Positions 1 through 4,909 of a stretch of 7,130 nt of DNA are shown piece after piece. Position 1 is the stretch's first letter, and every line of letters starts with the position of its first letter. The translations under genes and the position numbers were made by a program. Under the pieces are notes generated by a model. It made no database searches and was not told the origin of the DNA. It saw only the letters and a list, made by a program, of their open reading frames with translations. Origin of the DNA: Phenylobacterium sp. (GTDB lineage: Bacteria; Pseudomonadota; Alphaproteobacteria; Caulobacterales; Caulobacteraceae); contig JAQVDF010000097.1 of assembly GCA_028698405.1 (NCBI GenBank), forward strand, positions 1 to 7,130. The letters are read 5' to 3'.

Positions 1-399
1 GCGGGCCATGGCCGTCTTCACGACGCCGTCGACAAACGCTTCGAGCGCGGCCCGCGGGATCGCCTCGTCCGGGGCCAGGCGTGTGCCGTTCGGCTGGGTC
101 GCAAGCGGCGGCGCGGCCGGAGCGAGGGCGGTGGGAGCCGCGGCGGGCGCCGGGCCCGACGCGGCCGGTGTGGCCGCAGGCGCAGGTGCGCGCTTCGGCG
201 CCGGCGGGTTGGGGACGGGCGAACTGGCGACGGGCGCAGGCGGCGCCGAGGGCGCGCTGGCGGCCGGGGCCGGCGGCGTCGCGGGAGCAGGGCCCGCCGC
301 CTCGGGCGCCGGCTGCGCCGGGGCGGCGGCCGGAACGGACAGGATGGCGAAAAGCGCGGCCATGACCGCGTTGGCGAGGGGACGCATCGCGCAATCCAT
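1..399 (-). CDS. N-terminal part of an exported Ala/Pro-rich protein, probably a beta-lactamase-family serine hydrolase (cut by window edge)
   Basis: Read on the minus strand, this frame gives 133 residues with no stop and leaves the window at position 1. ATG at 399-397 is the first start; ATG at 387-385 gives a cleaner signal peptide (MRPLANAVMAALFAIL, then an AAA/AQ cleavage region near residue 28) and may be the true start. Neither has a convincing Shine-Dalgarno. Residues about 29-105 are a low-complexity Ala/Pro linker. The folded part then begins with LAPDEAIPRAALEAFVDGVV followed by KTAMAR. That wording resembles the start of class C beta-lactamase/CubicO-type periplasmic serine hydrolases, but the catalytic SxxK and YxN motifs lie outside the window, so the family is inferred. 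It starts 55 bases after the C13 peptidase gene on the same strand and could be the last gene of that cluster. An antisense 410-residue open frame over this region is a GC-rich shadow. Confidence 0.6.
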   Translation of the reverse strand, partial: MDCAMRPLANAVMAALFAILSVPAAAPAQPAPEAAGPAPATPPAPAASAPSAPPAPVASSPVPNPPAPKRAPAPAATPAASGPAPAAAPTALAPAAPPLATQPNGTRLAPDEAIPRAALEAFVDGVVKTAMAR

Positions 400-454
400 C
401 GTGGCGGCGGAGAAGCTGAACGGTAGGGTGCTTCGCGGCGGCGTCAAAGGCCCG

Positions 455-1222
455 CTAGTTGTCGCGGCGCGGGCCGCTGGCGAAGCTCAGCAGGGGCAGG
501 ACGGGGCTCAGTTCGGCCCCCACGTAGACCTGCGGCTCGGAGGGCGGGCTCGCCCCCTCCTTGACCTCCCGATCGGCGACGCAGCGGCGGACCGTGCCGG
601 CCAGCACCGGGAAGCTGGTGCTGGCGCCGATCGACTGCAGGAAGCACTCGTCGAAGTAGGGATAGCGGTCGGCCTCGCCGCAGCCGAACGAGGTGCGGTC
701 GGGGCGGGCGGCGGTCAGGATCATCCGATTGGGCGCGGCCAGGTAGGGCACGAACACGCCCGAGAAGCAGGCCGAGATCACCACCACCGTCGGCTTGCGC
801 CCGCAGGCGCGGTCCAGCATCTGGGCGACCACCGGAGGCGGCAGTATGCGCTCGCCGATCAGCACCCCCTGCGGCAGGCCGTGCGAGGTGACGTAGAACA
901 GGCAGCCGGCGGCGCCGTCGGCGGACAGCGCGTTGAGGGTCTCGTATATCTGGCGTGGATCCGACGGTTGAGGCCGGGTGTCGGCGTAGCGTTCCGGGCG
1001 GACGGAGAACTGGCGCATCCGCTCCGGCTCGAAACCAGCCCGCAGCAGCGCCTGGGCGACGTCGCGGCGGGCGTTGTCGAAGGCCTCGGTCGGCCCGCCC
1101 CGGGCCCCCTTCCAGTCGCCGGCGACGACCACCGCGGCCCAGTCGGAGAACGGACCCGCAAACGCGGGGCCGGCCCAGAGCAGGGCCAGGCTCAGGAGCA
1201 GCGCGCCGAGCCGCCCCCGCAC
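455..1222 (-). CDS. Exported C13-family (legumain-like) cysteine peptidase
   Basis: The protein has 255 residues. The start is inferred as GTG at 1222-1220, because the frame runs open into the upstream gene and this is the codon just before a good signal peptide: MRGRLG, a hydrophobic stretch, then AGPAFA|G with cleavage near residue 22. The mature protein should be periplasmic. A caspase-like C13 core is visible: strand WAAVVVAGD (28-36), the catalytic His114 in FYVTSHG, and the catalytic Cys152 at the end of strand VVVISACFSG. RMILTAARPDRTSFGCGE (166-183) is also typical of bacterial C13 proteins. Eukaryotic relatives are legumain and the GPI transamidase catalytic subunit; substrates of the bacterial members are not known to me. 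The gene begins 5 bases after the stop of the thioesterase gene, so the two are almost certainly co-transcribed and perhaps translationally coupled. The family is clear; the start is less certain. Confidence 0.85.
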   Translation of the reverse strand: MRGRLGALLLSLALLWAGPAFAGPFSDWAAVVVAGDWKGARGGPTEAFDNARRDVAQALLRAGFEPERMRQFSVRPERYADTRPQPSDPRQIYETLNALSADGAAGCLFYVTSHGLPQGVLIGERILPPPVVAQMLDRACGRKPTVVVISACFSGVFVPYLAAPNRMILTAARPDRTSFGCGEADRYPYFDECFLQSIGASTSFPVLAGTVRRCVADREVKEGASPPSEPQVYVGAELSPVLPLLSFASGPRRDN

Positions 1223-1227
1223 GGGAC

Positions 1228-1698
1228 CTACTTCTTGTAGCTCTGGAACGGCGTCGGGATGGCCGTTCCGGTGGCCTTGGCCAGCAGCCGCCCTTCGGGG
1301 TCGTAGAGCTCGCCTTCGGTGAAGGCGACGCGCGAGCCCCAGCGGGCGACGCGGCCCACGCCGCGAATCTTCCCGGGCATGGCGGGCCGGAAGAAGGTGG
1401 TCTTCATCTCCGCGGTCGGGGCCACGTGGGTCATCCCCGAGGCGACCATGCAGGCCACCGACATGCACTCGTCCAGCATGGCGCAGAGGTAGCCGCCCTG
1501 GATCTGCTTCATCGGGTTGAGCAGCAGTTCGGCCCGGGCCTCGAACTCGACCTCGACCGTCTTCTCCGCCTGGTTGACCGACAGCATCTTGAATCCCAGG
1601 CTCTGGGAGCCGGTCGGCTGGTTCTTGGTCCGCAGGAACCGCTGGAGAATCGCCTCGTCGGTGAGGGCTTCGCGCTCCTGGGAGGCGACGTCGGTCAT
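1228..1698 (-). CDS. PaaI-like hotdog-fold acyl-CoA thioesterase
   Basis: This 156-residue protein has the length of a single hotdog domain and no signal peptide, so it is cytoplasmic. The hallmark segment is LLLNPMKQIQGGYLCAMLDE (58-77): Asn61, the GG at 68-69 that opens the central helix, and the acidic pair Asp76-Glu77 where PaaI-type enzymes keep their catalytic acid. The downstream strands TAEMKTTFFRPAMPGKI (95-111) and the C-terminal strand with GRLLAKATGTAIP complete the fold. The position that is His in the common HGG motif is Gln67 here, which occurs in a recognisable IQGG/VQGG subfamily. Expected activity is hydrolysis of an acyl- or aryl-CoA thioester; the substrate cannot be read from sequence. 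The ATG at 1698-1696 has a GAGG five bases upstream that overlaps the sspB stop codon, which fixes the start and suggests coupling to sspB. Confidence 0.87.
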   Translation of the reverse strand: MTDVASQEREALTDEAILQRFLRTKNQPTGSQSLGFKMLSVNQAEKTVEVEFEARAELLLNPMKQIQGGYLCAMLDECMSVACMVASGMTHVAPTAEMKTTFFRPAMPGKIRGVGRVARWGSRVAFTEGELYDPEGRLLAKATGTAIPTPFQSYKK

Positions 1699-1703
1699 GC
1701 AGG

Positions 1704-1707
1704 CCTC
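1704..1707 (-). promoter_or_regulatory. Shine-Dalgarno of the thioesterase gene, overlapping the sspB stop codon
   Basis: On the minus strand the sspB TGA (1708-1706) reads straight into GAGG (1707-1704). Five bases later comes the ATG of the thioesterase gene. The ribosome finishing sspB therefore terminates on the next gene's binding site, a typical layout for translational coupling. Confidence 0.7.
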
Positions 1708-2197
1708 ATTTCTTGCGGAACTGGTCGAGCGAGACGACCTTGGGCGGCGGCTCGCCGGGCGGCGGCTCGGGTTCGGGCGGCGGGGCAGCTTCGGCGGCCG
1801 GCGCCTCTTCCGGCGTAGCGGCCGGCGGCGGCTCGAACTGCAGCAGGAACTGCACCGAGGGGTCGTAGAAGCGGGTCACCGCCGCATAGGGGATCGACAG
1901 CCACTTGGGCTGGCCGCCGAACCTCAGGGTGACGGAGAAGAAGGTCTCGCCCGGCGCCAGGTCCCAGTACTGGTGCTGCAGGACGATGGTCATTTCGTCC
2001 GGATACTTCGACAGGAGGTCCGGCGGCCCCGAGACGCCCGGGGCGTCGGTCTTGAAGGTGATGTAGAAGTGATGCGCGCCGGGCAGGCCGCCGGGGGCCG
2101 CCGCGCGCTTCAACGCCGCCTTCACGACCCCGCGCAGGGCTTCCTGCGCCATGGCCTCGTAGTGCATCAAATCCTGAGCCGGGGGCTCTTGGGCCAT
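1706..2197 (-). CDS. sspB: SspB-family adaptor that delivers ssrA-tagged proteins to ClpXP
   Basis: The chosen start, ATG at 2197-2195, gives 163 residues beginning MAQEPPAQDLMHYEAMAQEA, which is the usual start for alphaproteobacterial SspB. The frame stays open to 2260, but the extra residues (MREASQALPF...) look non-native. Residues about 11-121 are the dimeric SspB substrate-binding domain: helix ALRGVVKAALKRAAAPGGLP, strand HHFYITFKT, DLLSKYPDEMTIVLQHQYWD, FFSVTLRFGG, and IPYAAVTRFYDPSVQFLLQF. Next comes a flexible Pro/Glu/Ala linker (122-152) with four PPP triplets. The conserved C-terminal peptide VVSLDQFRKK is probably the ClpX-docking tail. In Caulobacter the SspB-alpha adaptor tethers tmRNA-tagged proteins to ClpXP, and the tmRNA gene lies just upstream on the same strand. 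No strong Shine-Dalgarno precedes the ATG. The 145-base leader may carry a separate promoter that I could not place. Confidence 0.93.
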   Translation of the reverse strand: MAQEPPAQDLMHYEAMAQEALRGVVKAALKRAAAPGGLPGAHHFYITFKTDAPGVSGPPDLLSKYPDEMTIVLQHQYWDLAPGETFFSVTLRFGGQPKWLSIPYAAVTRFYDPSVQFLLQFEPPPAATPEEAPAAEAAPPPEPEPPPGEPPPKVVSLDQFRKK

Positions 2198-2342
2198 CAC
2201 GGTCACCGCGGGAGGAAACTCTAAGCTGGCAAAGGGTAACGCCTGCGACGCCTCGCGCAAGGCGATACGACGCGCTGCGGCAAGGAGTTTGCGCGGGCGC
2301 GAACGGGGCCGGAATATCGGGAGGAAGGTGGGGGCTTCTGTT

Positions 2343-2386
2343 GCCAGGCGCCCCCGGGCCCCGCCTGGCGCTGCTAAGACACCAGG
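2343..2386 (-). other. Overlapping hairpins at the presumed 3' end of ssrA
   Basis: On the minus strand, CCTGGTG (2386-2380) can pair with CGCCAGG (2370-2364, seven pairs including one wobble). The overlapping segment CGCCTGG-side arm 2350-2343 can instead pair eight bases with 2369-2362 around an 11-base GC-only loop. The two stems share bases 2364-2369 and cannot form together. They may be the last helix or pseudoknot of the coding RNA, or part of a terminator. No T-run follows the distal stem, so a classical intrinsic terminator is not supported. Confidence 0.5.
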
Positions 2387-2414
2387 ACTTCAAGGTCGAC
2401 TACCGTCGCACCGC

Positions 2415-2456
2415 TTACGCGGCGAGGCGGAGGTCTTCAGCGAAGTTATCGTTCGC
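2415..2456 (-). other. ssrA: tmRNA tag reading frame, encoding ANDNFAEDLRLAA
   Basis: Thirteen sense codons from the resume codon GCG (2456-2454) to TAA (2417-2415). With the alanine carried by the tmRNA itself, the full tag would be AANDNFAEDLRLAA. The AANDNF half corresponds to the SspB-binding part of known tags, and the final LAA is the ClpX recognition end. The Caulobacter crescentus tag as I recall it is AANDNFAEEFAVAA, so the second half differs here. Because no start codon is used, an ordinary gene finder will miss or misread this frame. Confidence 0.93.
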
Positions 2457-2537
2457 AGTTAGTTTAATGACCCGAAACGGTGGGTCAGGCCGGGAGAAAG
2501 CAACGCCTTTACACGTCTGTCGATGCTGATCGGCCCC

Positions 2538-2569
2538 GCACAGCTCCGGCGATAACCCGGAAGAAGATT
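2538..2569 (-). other. Intervening segment excised from pre-tmRNA
   Basis: The 32 bases lie between the encoded CCA (2572-2570) of the acceptor half and the first G (2537) of the coding half. In permuted tmRNAs this loop is removed so that the acceptor stem closes from two separate RNAs. It contains a hairpin, TCCGG and CCGGA around a 7-base loop (2561-2545). It also contains GGAGCTG (2547-2541), which could pair with the acceptor 3' strand in competition with the true 5' strand. Boundaries follow from the acceptor pairing, not from mapped ends. Confidence 0.8.
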
Positions 2570-2657
2570 TGGTGGAGCCGCCGGGAATCGCACCCGGGTC
2601 CAGTCCGCTTATTTCGCGCGCGTTTATCCCCATAGTCCGGTTGCCCGGACAGCTTGG

Positions 2658-2686
2658 AATATAGGGGATCGGCAGGCCCATTTGAA
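2658..2686 (-). promoter_or_regulatory. Predicted sigma-70-type promoter of ssrA
   Basis: Minus-strand -35 TTCAAA (2686-2681), a 17-base spacer, and -10 TATATT (2663-2658, five of six consensus bases). Transcription would start near 2651, right at the first hairpin of the acceptor RNA. This is an AT-rich island in otherwise very GC-rich DNA and begins 21 bases past the stop codon of the upstream gene, so ssrA need not depend on ilvN transcription. Confidence 0.7.
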
Positions 2687-2706
2687 GGACCCTGGCGCTG
2701 TGATCC

Positions 2707-3627
2707 TCAGGGCTGCGGCGCAGGCGGCTCGGGCTCAGCGGCTTCCGGGGGCGCGGCGTGGTCGGGCTCGGGGGCGGCGCTGGGCGCCTGGGCCCGGTTG
2801 GTGCGCGCGGCCTGCAACCGGCCGCCCGCGGCCACCAGATCGGCGTAGGCGGCCTTCTCGCGGGAGAAATCCGCGCCCCTCGGGAACAGCACGTCGAAGC
2901 GGGTGTCGCGGCCGAGGGCGTGACGCAACACCGCCTCCAGCGCGTCCGCCACCTGGCCGATCTCGGCCCGGTCGCAGGCCCGGCGCAGCGAGACGGCCCT
3001 GCCCGGAACCATCAGGGTCAGGTCGTAGGCCGTGCCCTCGACGCAGATGGCGTCGGCGGTGTCCTCGCCCTCGGTGACCCGCACGTCACGCGGGGCCGAC
3101 CACATCTCGTGGCCGCGCAGAGCCAGCAGCTGGGCGGCGGCGCCTTCGGCCAGCTCCGCGTCGATGTCGACTCGCCGGGCGATGCCGGGCTGGCAGCAGG
3201 CCAGGCCCGCCCGCGCCTGCACGAAGGCGCGCCCGTCGCGCCGAACCACCGTGCGGACGACCATCTGACGCACGCTCCCGGAGGGCCGAATCCAGGCCTC
3301 CAGGATCATCTCGTCGCCGCGCAGGATCTGCCACTGCAGCGGCGGCAGGCCCCAGAGGCGGTAGAGGGTGGGCTCGACGCCGTTGGCCACCGGCGTCATC
3401 TGCTCACGGCGGCCCAGGCGACGGCCGGACAGCGGATCGAGCGCCTCCGGCGGAACCGGCCACTCGCCGTCCCACCAGTCCTGGGCGTCGGGCGCGGGAT
3501 AGGGCCAGGGCTGCACCGGGCCGGCCGGTTCGGCGGGCGTGGCGCTGCGGCGAGAGAAGAACTGGGCCTCGGCGGAAGAGGCGAAGATCAGGAGCGGAAC
3601 CAGGGCATAGGCGAAGAGCCGGGCCAA
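2707..3627 (-). CDS. Exported protein of unknown function, translationally coupled to ilvN
   Basis: I do not recognise a named family. The 306-residue product has a clear signal peptide (MARLFAYALVPLLIFASSAEA|Q, cleavage near residue 21), so it is periplasmic or outer-surface. A short Pro-rich segment (30-60, including WPYP and DWWDGEWPVPP) precedes a mixed alpha/beta body (about 75-250). The body holds four cysteines: the adjacent pair Cys144-Cys145, Cys195 and Cys218; these could form disulfides. There is a helical stretch about 251-277 and an Ala/Pro/Glu tail to the end. The start is TTG at 3627-3625. It is favoured because AGGAGG sits five bases upstream, the signal peptide begins exactly there, and no better ATG exists. 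The gene follows the ilvN stop by 10 bases, so it shares its transcript, but an exported protein has no obvious link with branched-chain amino acid synthesis. Confidence 0.82.
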   Translation of the reverse strand: MARLFAYALVPLLIFASSAEAQFFSRRSATPAEPAGPVQPWPYPAPDAQDWWDGEWPVPPEALDPLSGRRLGRREQMTPVANGVEPTLYRLWGLPPLQWQILRGDEMILEAWIRPSGSVRQMVVRTVVRRDGRAFVQARAGLACCQPGIARRVDIDAELAEGAAAQLLALRGHEMWSAPRDVRVTEGEDTADAICVEGTAYDLTLMVPGRAVSLRRACDRAEIGQVADALEAVLRHALGRDTRFDVLFPRGADFSREKAAYADLVAAGGRLQAARTNRAQAPSAAPEPDHAAPPEAAEPEPPAPQP

Positions 3628-3632
3628 GGGCG

Positions 3633-3638
3633 CCTCCT
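3633..3638 (-). promoter_or_regulatory. Strong Shine-Dalgarno deciding a TTG start
   Basis: AGGAGG on the minus strand (3638-3633) lies five bases before TTG (3627-3625) and touches the last base of the ilvN stop codon TGA (3640-3638). It supports both the unusual start codon and coupling of the exported protein to ilvN translation. Confidence 0.75.
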
Positions 3639-4186
3639 CACATCGCTTCAGCTCCCCGGGTGATGGAAAGCACGCCCGTGCGAGAGAGTTCCACCAGCCC
3701 CAGCGGCCGCATCAGTTCGACGAAGGCGTCGATCTTGGAGGGAGCCCCGGAGACTTCGAACACGAAGCTCTCGTGGGTCGTGTCGATCACCCGGGCGCGG
3801 AAGATGTCGGACACCCGCAGCGCCTCGACCCGATCGGCGCCGGTGCTCTTCACCTTCACCAGGGCGAGTTCGCGCTCCAGGCCGAAGGGATCGCGGGAGA
3901 CGTCGCGCACGTGGCGCACGGAGACCATCTTTTCGAGCTGGGCCTGGATCTGCGAGAGCACGTGCGGCGTACCGCGGGTGACGATGGTCACCCGGCTGGT
4001 GTGGGCCCGCCGGTCGGTCTCGCCCACCGTCAGGCTCTCGATATTGTAGCCGCGCGCCGCGAACAGCCCGACCAGCCGGTGCAGCACGCCCGGCTCGTTG
4101 TCCACCAGTACGGCGAAGGTGGCGAGGTTCTCCGCTTCCTCCTCGTGGGAGAGTTCGTAGACGGATCCGGGTTGCGGGTCTGGCAT
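3638..4186 (-). CDS. ilvN: Acetolactate synthase small (regulatory) subunit
   Basis: The 182-residue length is right for the long IlvH/IlvN type. The N-terminal ACT domain starts at LATFAVLVDNEPGVLHRLVG (21-40) and continues through FAARGYNIESLTVGETD. Asn30, Gly33 and Asn48 match positions that in E. coli IlvH take part in valine feedback. The second ACT-like domain (about 105-175) carries ELALVKVK, FRARVIDTTHESFVFEVSG and the closing LVELSRTGVLSITRG. The subunit activates the IlvB catalytic subunit, which condenses pyruvate (or pyruvate plus 2-ketobutyrate) in valine, leucine and isoleucine synthesis. It acts in the cytoplasm. The start ATG at 4186-4184 has GGAAGGA five bases upstream. The usual partner ilvB is not in the window: the gene upstream is an AlkB-like dioxygenase, 77 bases away. 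No attenuator-like leader peptide is evident in that gap. Confidence 0.95.
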   Translation of the reverse strand: MPDPQPGSVYELSHEEEAENLATFAVLVDNEPGVLHRLVGLFAARGYNIESLTVGETDRRAHTSRVTIVTRGTPHVLSQIQAQLEKMVSVRHVRDVSRDPFGLERELALVKVKSTGADRVEALRVSDIFRARVIDTTHESFVFEVSGAPSKIDAFVELMRPLGLVELSRTGVLSITRGAEAM

Positions 4187-4191
4187 GGCGG

Positions 4192-4198
4192 TCCTTCC
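4192..4198 (-). promoter_or_regulatory. Shine-Dalgarno of ilvN
   Basis: GGAAGGA on the minus strand, five bases before the ATG at 4186. The rest of the 77-base gap to the alkB-like stop (4187-4263) shows no terminator hairpin with a T-run and no promoter that I would defend, so read-through from the upstream gene is possible. Confidence 0.65.
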
Positions 4199-4263
4199 GA
4201 AGATGGTGGAGGGGTGTCACAACCTGCGCTCTCCCGCAACCGACTGTCGCAGCTGGGGCGGCG

Positions 4264-4890
4264 TTACGGGCCGGGCCCCGGCTCTCGGCTTCGCTTCGGC
4301 CGGGATGGCGGAGGTGCGAGCGTTCGGAACGTGACCGAGTAGCGTTCGGCCTCGACCGGCGGGATGGAGTGCTCCCACTCGCGGCGGGCGGGCCCGTCGA
4401 TCAGGTAGGCCGAGCGGGGCTCGACGGTGAGCGAGGCGCGGTCGAAGCCGCCGTCGCGTCGGCGACGCAGGCGAAAGATCCCCGGCGCCGCCAGGGAGAT
4501 CCCGATCACCTTGTCGAAGTCCGGCCGGTCCTTGTGCCAGCCGATGCCGGCGCCCGGCGGATATTGGCTGACCATCACGTGCTCCAGCGCCTCGGCCGGC
4601 AGGTCCGCGAAGGCGGCGGCCCGCTCGCGCAGAGGGCGCAGGAAGTCCGGCACGGGTTCGGCTCGGCCCAGACCGCCGCCGTTGAAGTCGTAGCGGAGGC
4701 CGAACGAGACCACCCGCCGCTTGCCGAGGAAGCCGTGGAACTCGAACGCCTTGAAGGCGAGTCCGGCAAAGCGGGCGAGGAGCGCCTGTTCTTCCTCCGG
4801 CGTGACGGCCTCCGGCTGGTAGCGGAATCCGTCCGGCAGGGCCGGCGGGACGTCGAACAGGCCGGGTTGCACGAGCGCCATGGGCGGCAT
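4264..4890 (-). CDS. AlkB-family Fe(II)/2-oxoglutarate-dependent dioxygenase
   Basis: The product has 208 residues, the usual size for a compact AlkB-like protein, with no signal peptide. The core shows all the ligands: iron ligands His119 and Asp121 in GIGWHKDRPDFD and His174 in REWEHSIPP, and 2-oxoglutarate-binding Arg183 and Arg189 in RYSVTFR. The preceding HVMVSQYPPGAGIGWH segment and the strand GIFRLRRR are typical. The substrate-recognition lid is FRYQPEAVTPEEEQALL plus the RVVSFGLRYDFNG region (59-71). E. coli AlkB reverses alkylation damage on DNA and RNA bases; members of this small subfamily can act on nucleic acids or proteins, so the substrate is open. Starts at 4890 and 4881 are both possible and neither has a good Shine-Dalgarno. 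The gene diverges from the amidase gene across 95 bases. Confidence 0.9.
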   Translation of the reverse strand: MPPMALVQPGLFDVPPALPDGFRYQPEAVTPEEEQALLARFAGLAFKAFEFHGFLGKRRVVSFGLRYDFNGGGLGRAEPVPDFLRPLRERAAAFADLPAEALEHVMVSQYPPGAGIGWHKDRPDFDKVIGISLAAPGIFRLRRRRDGGFDRASLTVEPRSAYLIDGPARREWEHSIPPVEAERYSVTFRTLAPPPSRPKRSREPGPGP

Positions 4891-4909
4891 GTGGGGGCGG
4901 AGCAGGCGC

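Larger units (their letters stand above)
2343..2651 (-). ncRNA. ssrA: Circularly permuted two-piece tmRNA (ssrA)
   Basis: Three minus-strand elements identify it. First, a tRNA-like 3' end (2597-2570): T-stem CCGGG/CCCGG, 7-nt T-loop, acceptor 3' strand CGGCTCC, then ACCA. Second, further downstream, a 5' end GGGGCCGATCAGCATCGACAG from 2537, as in tmRNA 5' ends; its first seven bases pair fully with CGGCTCC and include the G3-U70 wobble read by alanyl-tRNA synthetase. Third, the tag frame ANDNFAEDLRLAA-stop at 2456-2415. The acceptor half precedes the coding half, which is the permuted order of alphaproteobacterial tmRNA. Processing would give an acceptor RNA (about 2651-2570), remove 2569-2538, and leave a coding RNA (2537 to about 2343). 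A hairpin GTCCGG-GCAA-CCGGAC with a GNRA loop (2650-2635) opens the acceptor piece. GCGTT (2506-2502) with AACGC (2624-2620), plus TCTCC (2497-2493) with GGGGA (2631-2627), may form the helix joining the pieces. The 3' end is only approximate. Product role: with SmpB, rescue of stalled ribosomes and tagging of the nascent protein. Confidence 0.95.

Noticed and set aside
101..330. GC-rich Ala/Pro repeat-like tract as a DNA repeat element
   Set aside because: No fixed repeat unit or period is visible. It reads as an Ala/Pro linker coded in the minus-strand exported protein.
8..1240. 410-residue plus-strand open frame over the left end
   Set aside because: It is antisense to the serine hydrolase-like, C13 peptidase and thioesterase frames, and its Ala/Gly/Arg-rich sequence has no recognisable domain. 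Long antisense frames are expected at this GC content.
2198..2260. N-terminal extension of sspB to 2260
   Set aside because: The added 21 residues do not resemble SspB, and the family normally starts at the MAQEPP methionine; the upstream part is more likely leader sequence.
2343..2369. Intrinsic terminator after ssrA
   Set aside because: The eight-pair hairpin is strong, but the following minus-strand bases (AACAGAAGCCCCC) contain no T-run, so I describe it only as a structure.
2570..2597. Isolated tRNA gene fragment or attachment site at the T-arm/CCA
   Set aside because: The T-arm and CCA belong to the tmRNA acceptor half, whose 5' acceptor strand is found at 2537-2531. There is no integrase gene or duplicated copy nearby to suggest an attachment site.
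2415..2681. 88-residue minus-strand protein starting at 2681
   Set aside because: Only its last 13 codons are translated, as the tmRNA tag. The rest is the structured acceptor RNA, spacer and coding RNA, so it is not a protein gene.
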